The position numbers and the translations under genes were made by a program. A model generated the notes under the pieces. The model was not told where the DNA came from and did no database searches. It saw only the letters and a program-made list of their open reading frames with translations. Source: Lachnospiraceae bacterium (GTDB lineage Bacteria > Bacillota > Clostridia > Lachnospirales > Lachnospiraceae). From it: 64,000 bases of DNA. How positions within the stretch are numbered: the stretch's first letter is position 1; every line of letters starts with the position of its first letter. Shown here piece after piece: positions 18,242 through 27,254 of the stretch. Where the stretch lies: contig JAILLN010000010.1 in the NCBI GenBank assembly GCA_024693135.1, positions 1-64,000 of the forward strand, written 5' to 3'.

Positions 18242-19402
18242 CTATCGGATGACCGTCCTGCAAGTCAGCCCGTTGACCTCCACCCTGTCGTCCACTTTTA
18301 TCACCAGGCACTGCCTGCCGTCTATGATCCGGCTTTCGATCAGGTCTGTCCTCTCCGGATTGACCCTGATCACGATGTCCGGCGTCTTGACGTCGAATTT
18401 CTGCCGGCCCGGGATATTGCTGGCGCGGATCAATGCCTCCTCCGGATCCGCCTCCTCATCATCCAGAGCCTCCTTTACGGCCTTGTCGAACTTCCAGTCA
18501 AAGTCCTCCATCCTCTCGCTTTTCACGCCCGATCTCTCAAAGAGTTTCCTTACCTCTCTCTTATCCATCATCAGCGGCTCCGGATCCTCTTCGCTGTCCT
18601 TGATCAGCTCCTCTAAGTTTTCATGGATGCTCTGCACCGTCTCAAAGGCACATTCCTCCCCCAGGGTAGTGTCAAGGATATGATTGAAGACCTCGGCCTG
18701 GTATCCCGCAGACATGGGCACCTCCATACCAAACATCCCGTCGATGAAGTCCTCCATCAGCTCCTCACTCTTCCTGCTGTAATACAGGAGGCCGTGGATA
18801 TTGGCCGTGCGGTCGTCAAAGGCGGGATAGAGAAATCCCTTTTCGGGCTCTGCCACCACCCAGTCCCGGATCCTCTCTGCGATCCGGTGCTCCCCGGCAT
18901 TGTAGCTTAAGGCAGCCTTGGACAGCTTCACGGGGCAGATGGCCGCCGCCAGGAAATCATATACATCCTCCGAAGCATCCTCCATCGTAAGCCCGTCTGA
19001 GGTCTTGCCCGGGATGTCATAGCCTCCGTGAACCAGGATGATATAATACCTCTCCACGGTATCATAGCTTTCGATGATCCTGTCGTAGAAATCATCGATC
19101 AGGTCGTCATCTGTCAGGGCACTGTTCCTCAGGGTCAGCATGAAGTCCTGCTTGCCGCCCTCCACCTCCTCGGCCAGGGGAAATTCCAGGTCAAGGAGAT
19201 TCTTTCCGGGCCTTCCGGAAAGGACCTTTTTCAGGATCTCCAGGTATTTATGCACCTCTTCTTCCGGCAGGGAAAGAAAAGCCTCCTTCATCACGCTCAT
19301 CTTTTCCTTTTCATTTCCCACATAGCAGGCCGCGATCCGGTCGATGGTACAGCCCTCGATGGTAAAGAGCTTCTTGATCTCTGCAATTTCGTTTTTTGTC
19401 AT
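18242..19402 (-). CDS. DUF4317 family protein
   Basis: The 386 residues begin MTKNEIAEIKKLFTIEGC and include the IDRIAACYVGNEKEK motif by which I recognise DUF4317, a family seen mainly in Lachnospiraceae and relatives. Its function is unknown. The protein is acidic, predicted cytoplasmic, without membrane segments or a signal peptide. A region around 300-386 ends in a short beta-rich segment (KVDDRVEVNGLTCR). AAAGGTG precedes the start. It lies directly before the hybrid kinase with a seven-base gap, which suggests joint expression, but I know of no established link between the two. Confidence 0.75.
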   Translation of the reverse strand: MTKNEIAEIKKLFTIEGCTIDRIAACYVGNEKEKMSVMKEAFLSLPEEEVHKYLEILKKVLSGRPGKNLLDLEFPLAEEVEGGKQDFMLTLRNSALTDDDLIDDFYDRIIESYDTVERYYIILVHGGYDIPGKTSDGLTMEDASEDVYDFLAAAICPVKLSKAALSYNAGEHRIAERIRDWVVAEPEKGFLYPAFDDRTANIHGLLYYSRKSEELMEDFIDGMFGMEVPMSAGYQAEVFNHILDTTLGEECAFETVQSIHENLEELIKDSEEDPEPLMMDKREVRKLFERSGVKSERMEDFDWKFDKAVKEALDDEEADPEEALIRASNIPGRQKFDVKTPDIVIRVNPERTDLIESRIIDGRQCLVIKVDDRVEVNGLTCRTVIR

Positions 19403-19444
19403 CGCTTCAGCGCACCTTTCCGCCTCTGATCTGCCATTCCCTAC

Positions 19445-19450
19445 AGTATA
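19445..19450 (-). promoter_or_regulatory. Probable extended -10 element before the DUF4317-kinase pair
   Basis: TGGTATACT on the minus strand gives an extended -10 with a TATACT hexamer about 45 bp before the DUF4317 start. The -35 position is poor (TAGTAA). Confidence 0.35.
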
Positions 19451-19498
19451 CCATATTTCCCCGCCGGTTACTATGCACCGGGGATCAGGCTCTTCCCG

Positions 19499-20767
19499 TC
19501 ACTTTTCCGTAGAGAAGGTCTTTTCGGTCATGCTCTCCAGGAGGCATGAGCGCAGCATGGTCAGTGCCGCCACCGTGGCGCTTTCCCGGATCTTCGCCCG
19601 CTCCCCCTCAAAAAGATATTCCCGGACCTTTACCTTGCCGTCGATGCAGACTGCAATATAGGTAAGCCCCACCGGCTTGTCCTCGCTGCCCCCGCCAGGC
19701 CCTGCGATCCCGGTAAGGGAAACGCAGACATCGGTCTTGCCCTGGGCCGCCCCGCCCTTGGCCATCTCCTTGGCGGTCTGCTCGCTGACGGCGCCATGCT
19801 TGTCCAGGGTTCCGCGCTTTACCCCCAGATATTTCCTCTTGGATTTATTGGAATACGTGACGAGGCCCTGCTTCAGCACATTGGATGCCCCCGGCACGTT
19901 CACGAGCCTGGAGCAGAGCATTCCCCCGGTCAGGGATTCTGCCGTGGTCAGGGTCATCTTGTTTTCCATCATGAGCTGGATCACGGACATTTCCAGGGTC
20001 ACGTTCTCATCCGTGGTAAAGATCTTTGCGCCGAACCTCTGCTTGATCTCCTTTACCACAGGCTTGATCAGCTTCCGGCATTCCTTCTCGTCGCTGCCCT
20101 TGGCCGTCACCCGCACATGAACCTCTCCTACCTTGGCATAGGTGGCAATGGTGGGATTGGCCTGTCCGTCGATCAGATCCTTTAAATCCGTCTCCACCAT
20201 GCTCTCGCCTGCGCCGCAGATCTTCACGGTCTCGCTGAGAAGAAACTCCGCAGACTGTTTCATGAGATATTCGTCCACATAGGTCTCCCACATGGGGATC
20301 AGTTCTCCGGGAGGACCCGGAAGAAGGATCGCCTTTGTGGAATCCGACTCGATGATGATCCCCGGCGCCGTGCCGTTTTTATTGTAAAGCACGACAGAGC
20401 CCTCAGGCACCAGGGCCTGCTTGCGGTTATTCTCCGTAAGCTTCAGCTTTCTCTTTTCGAAGAATTTAACGATCTGCTTCCAGGCCTTCTCATCCTCTAT
20501 GAGCTTCCGGCCGAAGGCTTCCGACACCGTCTCCTTGGTCAGATCATCCTCCGTGGGGCCTAAGCCGCCGGAAAAGATCACGATATCCGAGCGCTTGATC
20601 GCCGCCAGGGCAATCTCCTTAAGCCTTCCTTCATTATCCCCCACCACGCTCTGGTAATAGCAGGATATGCCGAGCCTCGCCAGCTTCTCCGCCATAAAGG
20701 CGGCGTTTGTGTTCACGATGTTGCCAAGCAGGATCTCCGTTCCTACGCAGATTATCTCAGCCGTCAT
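19499..20767 (-). CDS. cinA: CinA family protein (NMN deamidase / competence-damage inducible protein)
   Basis: The 422 residues have the N-terminal molybdopterin-binding-like domain (MTAEIICVGTEILLGNIVNTNA, FSGGLGPTEDD at ~70) and the C-terminal CinA domain (TAESLTGGMLCSRLVNVPGAS at ~278, SLTGIAGPGGG at ~365). Members recycle nicotinamide mononucleotide or ADP-ribose from NAD turnover. In Gram-positives cinA often sits next to pgsA and recA. Here it follows pgsA by four bases and ends the yicC-remA-gmk-rpoZ-rimO-pgsA operon. Length is normal for the two-domain form. Confidence 0.9.
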   Translation of the reverse strand: MTAEIICVGTEILLGNIVNTNAAFMAEKLARLGISCYYQSVVGDNEGRLKEIALAAIKRSDIVIFSGGLGPTEDDLTKETVSEAFGRKLIEDEKAWKQIVKFFEKRKLKLTENNRKQALVPEGSVVLYNKNGTAPGIIIESDSTKAILLPGPPGELIPMWETYVDEYLMKQSAEFLLSETVKICGAGESMVETDLKDLIDGQANPTIATYAKVGEVHVRVTAKGSDEKECRKLIKPVVKEIKQRFGAKIFTTDENVTLEMSVIQLMMENKMTLTTAESLTGGMLCSRLVNVPGASNVLKQGLVTYSNKSKRKYLGVKRGTLDKHGAVSEQTAKEMAKGGAAQGKTDVCVSLTGIAGPGGGSEDKPVGLTYIAVCIDGKVKVREYLFEGERAKIRESATVAALTMLRSCLLESMTEKTFSTEK

Positions 20768-20771
20768 TTTT

Positions 20772-21314
20772 TCATCCTTTCAATACATCTTTATTTTTCC
20801 ACACATAGTCGATAAGGGATATCACGGTCAAAAACAATGCGGTCCAAGTCACCAGCGCCACGATCCCCTTCATGACGGGATGGTTGATGTCCGCGATGAT
20901 CAGGATCACCATCACCATCTGGAAGGTGGTCTTGAATTTCCCCCAATAGCTGGCGGCGATCACGATGCCCCGGTCGGAAGCCACCAGCCGGAAACCGCTG
21001 ATGACAAATTCCCTGGATACGATGATGATCACGATCCAGGAGGCAAGCTTATCCAGGCCCACAAGGCAGATCAGGGCGGCGCAGACGAGAAGCTTATCTG
21101 CCAGCGGATCCATAAATTTCCCAAAGTTCGTTACCAGATTGTATTTCCTGGCGATCTTCCCGTCCGCCAGATCGGTCAGGCTCGCTATGACAAATATCCC
21201 CAGGGCCACCCACTTGGATGCCCCCCCGAAGCAATTCGTCAGGAGCACTGCCACAAAAAAGGGGATCAGAATCACCCGGAATATCGTCAGCTTATTCGGC
21301 AGATTCATCTTCAT
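20772..21314 (-). CDS. pgsA: CDP-diacylglycerol--glycerol-3-phosphate 3-phosphatidyltransferase
   Basis: The 180 residues carry the CDP-alcohol phosphotransferase signature DG-x2-AR-x8-G-x3-D-x3-D (ADGKIARKYNLVTNFGKFMD) at ~65-90 and several hydrophobic helices. The enzyme makes phosphatidylglycerol phosphate at the membrane. The start overlaps the end of rimO by 23 bp. An alternative ATG two codons in (21308) is equally possible. The rimO-pgsA-cinA order is common in Firmicutes, which supports the call. Confidence 0.92.
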   Translation of the reverse strand: MKMNLPNKLTIFRVILIPFFVAVLLTNCFGGASKWVALGIFVIASLTDLADGKIARKYNLVTNFGKFMDPLADKLLVCAALICLVGLDKLASWIVIIIVSREFVISGFRLVASDRGIVIAASYWGKFKTTFQMVMVILIIADINHPVMKGIVALVTWTALFLTVISLIDYVWKNKDVLKG

Positions 21315-22725
21315 CGATCACGTCTCCAATCAAGTCATATCCGTTGTTTTCCCGGATCCGGACCTCAAGCATCTCCCCGCTTAGATAAGACCTTCCCCGG
21401 TCCGGAAAAAACACATAGGCGTCCACCTCCGGCGCATCCTTATAGGTCCGGCCCACATAGGTTTTCTCCTCAGGCAGGCGGCCCTCCACCAAGACCTTCA
21501 CGGTCTTTCCTGCCATCTCTCCGGCCTTTTCAAAGGCGATGCGCTGCTGCAGCTCCATCAGCTGCTTCCTGCGCCTTAATTTCACCCTCTTCGGCACCTG
21601 GCCCGGCATGTCATAGGCCCTGGTGCCCTCCTCCCTGGAATAGGGAAAGACCCCCAGCCGGTCGAAGCGCATCTCTTCCACGAAGCCCATCAGCTCCTCA
21701 TGCTCCTCCTCCGTCTCTCCCGGAAATCCGGTGATCAGGGTCGTCCTAAGGGCGATATCCGGGATCCGTTCCCTGAGCCTTTGGATCATGCCGCAAAGCC
21801 CCGCCCTGGTGGTTTTTCTTCCCATATCCCTTAAGATGCGGCCGCTTGCATGCTGTATCGGAAGATCCAGGTAATGGCATACCTTTTCATTTCCGGCGAT
21901 GGCATCCACAAGCTCCTCCGTGATCTCCTCCGGATAGCAGTACATGAGCCGGATCCACTTGATCTCCGGGATCGCAGACAGCCTTTCCAGCAGGCGGGGA
22001 AGCTTCTTTTCCCCATAAAGGTCCGTACCGTAGAGGGTAGTTTCCTGGGCAATGAGGATCAGCTCCACGGCCCCGAGCCCGGCAAGGGCTTCCGCATCCT
22101 TGATAAGCGTCTCCTCCGGCACGCTCCGGTATCTCCCCCTCACGGACGGGATCACGCAGTAGCTGCACTGCTTGGAGCAGCCCTCCGCGATCTTCAGGTA
22201 GGCATAGTGGCTGGCATGGGTCAGTATCCTTTTTCCCGGTACATAAGGCAGGGTCTTGAGCGGATCCAGGATGGTCCGGCTCCTGCCCGAAAGCGCCTCA
22301 TCCACGGCTTCCACGATCCGCGGAAAGGATGCCGTCCCCACCACGGCGTCTACCTCCGGAAGGCTCTCCCGGATCTCCCCGCTGTAGCGCTGGGCAAGAC
22401 AGCCCGTCACGATGATGGCCTTAAGCTTCCCGGTCTTTTTCAGCTCCCCCAGCTCCAGGATCTCCCGGATGCTCTCCTCCTTGGCATCCCCGATGAAGCA
22501 GCAGGAGTTCACCACCGCCGCGTCCGCTTCTCCGGCCTCCTCGGCAAAGCCATATCCCGCTTCAGACAGGAGAGCCATCATCTGCTGGGTATCCACCTGG
22601 TTTTTATCGCAGCCCAGGGAAACGATCCAGAGCTTTGCGCCTGCGGCCCGGTTTGCATCTTTAGAAACGGATGGACGGGCTTTTTCGTTCCCGTCCTTCC
22701 GTTTCTTTGTATCAGTCTTCGTCAT
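21292..22725 (-). CDS. rimO: Ribosomal protein S12 methylthiotransferase RimO
   Basis: The 477 residues contain the UPF0004 domain (LWIVSLGCDKNQVDTQ), the radical-SAM cluster (CSKQCSYCVIPSVRGRYRS at ~185) and a C-terminal TRAM domain. RimO adds a methylthio group to an aspartate of S12. The protein carries about 30 extra basic N-terminal residues (MTKTDTKKRKDGNEK), because no later start precedes the conserved KLWIVSLGC. The ribosome site at 22725 is weak, but the gene overlaps rpoZ by 14 bp, so coupling is likely. Confidence 0.92.
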   Translation of the reverse strand: MTKTDTKKRKDGNEKARPSVSKDANRAAGAKLWIVSLGCDKNQVDTQQMMALLSEAGYGFAEEAGEADAAVVNSCCFIGDAKEESIREILELGELKKTGKLKAIIVTGCLAQRYSGEIRESLPEVDAVVGTASFPRIVEAVDEALSGRSRTILDPLKTLPYVPGKRILTHASHYAYLKIAEGCSKQCSYCVIPSVRGRYRSVPEETLIKDAEALAGLGAVELILIAQETTLYGTDLYGEKKLPRLLERLSAIPEIKWIRLMYCYPEEITEELVDAIAGNEKVCHYLDLPIQHASGRILRDMGRKTTRAGLCGMIQRLRERIPDIALRTTLITGFPGETEEEHEELMGFVEEMRFDRLGVFPYSREEGTRAYDMPGQVPKRVKLRRRKQLMELQQRIAFEKAGEMAGKTVKVLVEGRLPEEKTYVGRTYKDAPEVDAYVFFPDRGRSYLSGEMLEVRIRENNGYDLIGDVIDEDESAE

Positions 22726-22951
22726 CCTGATTCAGGATTTTCAGCTCCCCGCTGTTCAGCTCCTCTACCGCAATGGAGAGCGGCTTCTTGTCCCCGATAT
22801 GGACCAGAGGCTCGGCTCCATCCGTGATCTGCCTGGCCCGCTTGGCCGTGGCAAATACGATGGAATACCGGCTGTTGACGATGGGGGTTTCTCCCTCTTC
22901 CACGTCAGCGTTGACCACTTTCATTAGATCCGAATACGATGGGTGCAGCAT
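22712..22951 (-). CDS. rpoZ: DNA-directed RNA polymerase omega subunit
   Basis: The 79 residues begin MLHPSYSDLMKVVNAD and include SRYSIVFATAKRARQI, the conserved omega core that wraps the beta-prime C-terminus and stabilises RNA polymerase. The gene lies three bases after gmk, the usual gmk-rpoZ order, and overlaps rimO. Length is normal for Clostridia. Confidence 0.92.
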   Translation of the reverse strand: MLHPSYSDLMKVVNADVEEGETPIVNSRYSIVFATAKRARQITDGAEPLVHIGDKKPLSIAVEELNSGELKILNQDDED

Positions 22952-22954
22952 TTT

Positions 22955-23587
22955 TTAATCCTCCTGTTTTAATTCCTTCCGGATTTGATCCAGAAATTCT
23001 CTCTGATGCTCCGGCCTGTAATGCGATGCCTGTATGATCCCATGCAGCAGCCTGGTGCATTCCTCAAGGTCATCATTTACCACGATATAATCATAGCCCG
23101 CCATGCCATAGGACTCCATTTCTGCCCTGCGCATGCGCTTTTCGATATTTTCCTTATCCTCCGTGCCCCGGCTTTCGATCCTGCGGCGAAGCTCCTTCGC
23201 GTCGGGCGGCGTCACAAAGACCAGCAGCGCATCCGGATATTTATCCCGGATCTGCATGGCGCCGTCGATCTCGATCTCTAAGATCACGTCCTTGCCCTCA
23301 GCCAGCTTCTCATCTACGAATTTCTTCGGGGTTCCGTAATAATTGCCCACATATTCCGCATGCTCCAGAAGCTCTCCCTTCCGGATCATCTCCTCGAACT
23401 CCTCCCGGGTCTTGAAGAAGTAGCTCTCCCCTTCCTTTTCTCCCGGCCTCGGCTTTCTGGAGGTGGCAGATATGGAGAGCACATAGCAGTCATAATGCTT
23501 AAGCAGCTCCCGCATGAGGGTGCCCTTCCCGGATCCCGAAAAGCCCGAAACGACTGTCAATATGCCTCGTTCGCTTAAATTACGCAT
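22955..23587 (-). CDS. gmk: Guanylate kinase
   Basis: The 210 residues have the P-loop GFSGSGKGT, the GMP-binding SATSRKPRPGEKEG segment and YGTPKKFVDE. The enzyme phosphorylates GMP to GDP. The ATG at 23587 overlaps remA by eight bases and is preceded by CGGGAG. Position between remA and rpoZ is typical of Firmicutes. Confidence 0.95.
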   Translation of the reverse strand: MRNLSERGILTVVSGFSGSGKGTLMRELLKHYDCYVLSISATSRKPRPGEKEGESYFFKTREEFEEMIRKGELLEHAEYVGNYYGTPKKFVDEKLAEGKDVILEIEIDGAMQIRDKYPDALLVFVTPPDAKELRRRIESRGTEDKENIEKRMRRAEMESYGMAGYDYIVVNDDLEECTRLLHGIIQASHYRPEHQREFLDQIRKELKQED

Positions 23588-23837
23588 CTGATTCTCCCGC
23601 TATCCCAGCTTTAACCCTCTGCAGCAGCGTGTCCGGCGTCAGGGCCGAAAGCACGACCTGGCTGTTTTCCATGATGATCACGGATTTTGCCTTCCTTCCG
23701 TGGGTACCGTCGATAGAGACGCCCTCATCCTTGGCCTTTCTCACCATTCTCTTGGCCGGGGCGGAATCCGGATTCACGATGGCGATCATCCGGTCCAGAT
23801 TGACGATATTGCCGTATCCTATATTGATCAAGTTCAT
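23580..23837 (-). CDS. remA: RemA family extracellular matrix regulator (DUF370)
   Basis: The ATG at 23837 gives 85 residues starting MNLINIGYGNIVNLDRMIAI, the conserved RemA start. The longer track ORF is an upstream frame through yicC. RemA is a ring-forming DNA-binding protein that activates matrix and osmoprotection genes in Bacillus. The RKAKSVIIMENSQVVLSAL segment is present. Its ATG shares one base with the yicC stop (TAATG), so translation is coupled. In this organism it could connect to the surface-polysaccharide genes nearby, but that is inference. Confidence 0.92.
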   Translation of the reverse strand: MNLINIGYGNIVNLDRMIAIVNPDSAPAKRMVRKAKDEGVSIDGTHGRKAKSVIIMENSQVVLSALTPDTLLQRVKAGIAGESDA

Positions 23838-24727
23838 TATTCTATGTTCTGCACCTGCTCCCGTATCTTTTCGATCACGGTCTTCAGCTCGATGGCCCGG
23901 TCCGAAAGCTCCAGGTCGCTCGATTTGGACAATGTGGTATTGGCTTCCCGGTTCATCTCCTGTGCGATGAAATCCAGCTTCCTCCCGCAGCCGCCCCCGG
24001 CCTTCAGGCACTGGATCATGCTGTCGATATGGCTCTTCAGCCGGACGATCTCCTCATCCACGCAGACCTTGTCCGCAAAGATGGCTACCTCCGTCAGAAG
24101 CCGGGATTCCTCTGCCTGGACTCCGCTTGATGCAAGGATCTCATTCACCCTCTCCGTGATCTTCCTGCGGTATTCCTCTACGATCTGCGGGGAGCGGCGC
24201 TCGATGAAATCCACATCCTCCTTCATGGATTCCAGCTTTTCCAGGAGATCCTTCTTCAGGTTCTCCCCTTCCTCCTCCCTGGCTTCCACGAAGCGCTCCA
24301 GGGCGCCCTTCACGCATTCTTCCAGGTCTTCCCAGATCTCGTCCTCATTTTCCTCGGCTTCCTCCATGGTAAACACATCCTGGTACCGGGAAAGCGTCGA
24401 AAGGCGGATGTCATTTTCCAGGCCGAATTCCTTCGCCATCTGCGTCAGGTAGCCGTAATACTCCTTCGCGATGGCGCTGTTGTAATGCACCGTTTCCTGG
24501 CTTTCGTTGAAATCCTCCAGCTGTACATATACGTCCACCTTGCCCCGCTCGATGTAGCGCTTCATGAGGCTGCGGATCTTGGATTCAAACACTCCCAGCT
24601 TCCTGGGGAGCTTGATGTTCGTCTCCAGATAGCGGTGGTTCACCGCCTTAAACTCCACCGAGAATTTCCGGTTATGCCCGCCTGCCTCGCATCTTCCGAA
24701 GCCGGTCATGCTCCTTATCTTTTCCAT
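23837..24727 (-). CDS. yicC: YicC/YloC family endoribonuclease
   Basis: The 296 residues begin MEKIRSMTGFGRCEA and end with the DUF1732 C-terminal segment (GRKLDFIAQEMNREANTTLSKS), both hallmarks of YicC/YloC. Members are metal-dependent endoribonucleases, and E. coli YicC promotes decay of some small RNAs. It is the first gene of the operon leading into remA-gmk-rpoZ. A TATAAT lies about 45 bp upstream, but I cannot place a good -35. Confidence 0.9.
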   Translation of the reverse strand: MEKIRSMTGFGRCEAGGHNRKFSVEFKAVNHRYLETNIKLPRKLGVFESKIRSLMKRYIERGKVDVYVQLEDFNESQETVHYNSAIAKEYYGYLTQMAKEFGLENDIRLSTLSRYQDVFTMEEAEENEDEIWEDLEECVKGALERFVEAREEEGENLKKDLLEKLESMKEDVDFIERRSPQIVEEYRRKITERVNEILASSGVQAEESRLLTEVAIFADKVCVDEEIVRLKSHIDSMIQCLKAGGGCGRKLDFIAQEMNREANTTLSKSSDLELSDRAIELKTVIEKIREQVQNIE

Positions 24728-24811
24728 GAGATCCTTCTGTCCCTTTTTCGAAGTAATATAATTGATTATACTATAACATAAGCAAAGTTGCCACGGAATG
24801 TTGCGTAAATC

Positions 24812-25669
24812 TTATGTCAGGATCCGGCAGGCTTCGCGGTACTTTTCCGCCGTCTTTTCGATCACGTCCTCCGGCAGGTAGTCCTCCTGCTCGGGATGGG
24901 AGCGGATCCAGTCCCTTACATACTGCTTGTCAAAGGAAGGCTGGGATTTTCCGGGCGCATAGCCCTCAGCCGGCCAGAACCGGGAGCTGTCCGGGGTCAG
25001 CATTTCGTCCCCAAGGATCACATTCCCCTCCTCATCCAGTCCGAATTCAAACTTGGTATCCGCAATGATGATGCCCTTCGTCCTGGCATACTCCGCACAT
25101 TTCCCGTAAAGGGCAAGGGTCTTGTCCCTGAGCTTCTGTGCATATTCCGCACCCTTTCCGGGATATTCCTTTTCCAATACCTCGATGCTTCTTTCGAAGG
25201 AGATATTTTCATCATGGTCTCCCAGCTCCGCCTTGGTGCTGGGGGTATAGATGGGCTGCGGCAGCTGCTGGGATTCCTTAAGCCCCTCCGGCAGGGCGAT
25301 GCCGCAGACCTCTCCGCTCTTTTGGTAGGAAGCCCAGCCCGAGCCCGTGATATAGCCCCTTACGATGCACTCTATGGGAAGCATATGCAGCTTCCGGCAG
25401 AGCATCACGTTTCCCCGGAATTCTTCCTTCCGGAAATACTCCGGCATGTCCATGGGATCCGTGGAGATCATATGGTTCGGCACGATATCCTCTGTGAGCC
25501 GGAACCAGAATTCCGAAAGCCTGGTCAGTATCTCTCCCTTCCCCGGAACCGGATTTTTCAGGATGCGGTCAAAGGCCGAGATCCGGTCTGTGGCGCGGAT
25601 GATGAGCCGCTCCCCGATATCGTAGATCTCCCTTACCTTTCCTTCCTTGATCGGTGTGTAATCCTTCAT
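24812..25669 (-). CDS. purC: Phosphoribosylaminoimidazole-succinocarboxamide synthase
   Basis: The ATG at 25669 (MKDYTPIKEGKVREIYD) follows GGGGAG and matches the family start, so the track start at 25711 is rejected. The 285 residues contain the ATP-binding KVREIYD, the RATDRISAFD loop, IECIVRGYITGSGW and TKFEFGLD. PurC makes SAICAR in purine synthesis. It is alone here, without other pur genes, at the end of a run with lepB, two aminotransferases and a small membrane protein. Confidence 0.95.
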   Translation of the reverse strand: MKDYTPIKEGKVREIYDIGERLIIRATDRISAFDRILKNPVPGKGEILTRLSEFWFRLTEDIVPNHMISTDPMDMPEYFRKEEFRGNVMLCRKLHMLPIECIVRGYITGSGWASYQKSGEVCGIALPEGLKESQQLPQPIYTPSTKAELGDHDENISFERSIEVLEKEYPGKGAEYAQKLRDKTLALYGKCAEYARTKGIIIADTKFEFGLDEEGNVILGDEMLTPDSSRFWPAEGYAPGKSQPSFDKQYVRDWIRSHPEQEDYLPEDVIEKTAEKYREACRILT

Positions 25670-25682
25670 TTTTTTCTCCCCT

Positions 25683-26168
25683 TTAACTTGCGATCGCCCC
25701 GTAGGCCCCAAAGCCCAGACGGCTCAGCACATACATGATGACGCCGGCAAGCACCACGCCGGCGATGACTGCGGCCACGCTCTTTTTGAATTCCATATCC
25801 AGGATGGAAGCGGCCAGCGTCCCGGTCCAGGCTCCCGTGCCAGGAAGCGGGATCCCCACAAAGAGCAGGAGGGCGATATACAGTCCGTGGCCTGCCTTTG
25901 CCTCAAGCTTCCTTCCTCCCTTCTCCCCCTTTTCCAGGCAGAAGGTAAAGAACCCCCCGATCACCGGTTTGTCCTTGCCCCAGAGAAGCACCTTCCTGGC
26001 AAAGAAATAGATCACCGGCACCGGAAGCATATTTCCGATCACGCATACCACAAAAGCCGGCAGGATCGGAAGCCCGAAGCCCACGGCCACCGGGATGGCT
26101 CCCCTAAGCTCGATCAGGGGCACCATGGAAATAAAATAGATGATCAGATACTGAACTATAGTTGACAT
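25683..26168 (-). CDS. Small multidrug export family membrane protein (COG2426)
   Basis: The 161 residues are mostly membrane helices. They include the features I associate with the Sm_multidrug_ex family: ELRGAIPVAVGFG near the N-terminus and a FVGIPLPGTGAWTG motif near ~105. The GTGAWTG segment resembles the re-entrant motif of DedA-like proteins. No substrate is established, and the family name rests on old annotation. It sits 13 bp before purC and 12 bp after hisC, so it is inside the operon. Confidence 0.75.
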   Translation of the reverse strand: MSTIVQYLIIYFISMVPLIELRGAIPVAVGFGLPILPAFVVCVIGNMLPVPVIYFFARKVLLWGKDKPVIGGFFTFCLEKGEKGGRKLEAKAGHGLYIALLLFVGIPLPGTGAWTGTLAASILDMEFKKSVAAVIAGVVLAGVIMYVLSRLGFGAYGAIAS

Positions 26169-26180
26169 AATGTCTCTCCT

Positions 26181-27254
26181 CTATGCTTCTTCCCGCAACG
26201 CCGGAAGGATCTCCCTAAGCGCCGCAAAGAGGGCATCCATTTCCTCCTCTGTGCCGACGGTGATCCTTAAATAGTCCGCGATCCGCTCCGGCTTCTTAAA
26301 ATGCCTCACGTAGATCCTCCTCTCCTTTAAGGCCTCAAACACCCTTGCGGCCCCGATCCCCTCCGGCGGCTTCGCAAACAGGAAATTCGTGGATGAACGG
26401 CCGCAGGAAAACCCAAGCCCGCACAGCACATCGCGGGATCTCTCCCTGGTCTTGATGATCTTTTCCGTGATCTCCCGGAAGTAGGACTCGTCCTTTATGG
26501 CGGCTGCTCCTGCCAGGATGGAGGGTGTATTCATGGTATAGGAATTGACGGAATACTTTACAGCCTGAAGCACCTCCATCAGCTCCCTGGAGGCAAAAGC
26601 ATAGCCGATCCGCATACCGGCCATTGCCCTGGATTTTGACATGGTCCGGACCACCGCCAGATTCGGATAGCGGTCTATGAGAGGCAGGGCCGTCTCCCCG
26701 CCGAAATCCACATAAGCCTCATCGATGATCACGACGCTGTCCTGGTTCTTTTCGATGATCTCCTGCAGTACCGAAAGCTCTTCTGCCCGCCCGGTGGGGG
26801 CATTGGGATTGGCGATGACGATCCCGCCGTTTTCAGCAAGATAGTCCTCCGGCCGGATCCGGAAATCCGGATCTAAAGGCACGGTGCGGTAGGGGATCCG
26901 GTATACCTCGGCCCAGACGTCATAAAAGGAATAGGTAACATCCGGGAATAATACCGGCTTCTTTCCCTCAAAGAAGGCCAGGAAGCACATGGAAAGCACA
27001 TCATCCGAGCCCACTCCGGCAAAGATCTGCTCCTTCTTTACCCCATAATATGCCGAAAGGGCTTCCGTGAGGGTCTCGATCCCCACCTCCGGATACAATC
27101 TCAGCCTTTCCGGATCCATGTTCCTTAAAGCCTCTGCCACCTTCGGGGAAGGGGGATAGGGGCATTCGTTTGTATTCAGCTTGATGACACTGCCCCGCGG
27201 CTGTTCCCCCGGCACATAGGGCGTCACCTTTCTTAAATTATCCCGGAAGCTCAT
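26181..27254 (-). CDS. hisC: Histidinol-phosphate aminotransferase
   Basis: The 357 residues form a fold type I PLP aminotransferase, with NPNAPTGR, VIIDEAYVDFGG and the PLP lysine in TMSKSRAMAGMRIGYA. The start MSFRDNLRKVTPYVPGEQP is typical of HisC. It converts imidazole acetol phosphate to histidinol phosphate and can serve aromatic amino acids. Other his genes are absent from the window. It overlaps the upstream aminotransferase by four bases (ATGA). Confidence 0.87.
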   Translation of the reverse strand: MSFRDNLRKVTPYVPGEQPRGSVIKLNTNECPYPPSPKVAEALRNMDPERLRLYPEVGIETLTEALSAYYGVKKEQIFAGVGSDDVLSMCFLAFFEGKKPVLFPDVTYSFYDVWAEVYRIPYRTVPLDPDFRIRPEDYLAENGGIVIANPNAPTGRAEELSVLQEIIEKNQDSVVIIDEAYVDFGGETALPLIDRYPNLAVVRTMSKSRAMAGMRIGYAFASRELMEVLQAVKYSVNSYTMNTPSILAGAAAIKDESYFREITEKIIKTRERSRDVLCGLGFSCGRSSTNFLFAKPPEGIGAARVFEALKERRIYVRHFKKPERIADYLRITVGTEEEMDALFAALREILPALREEA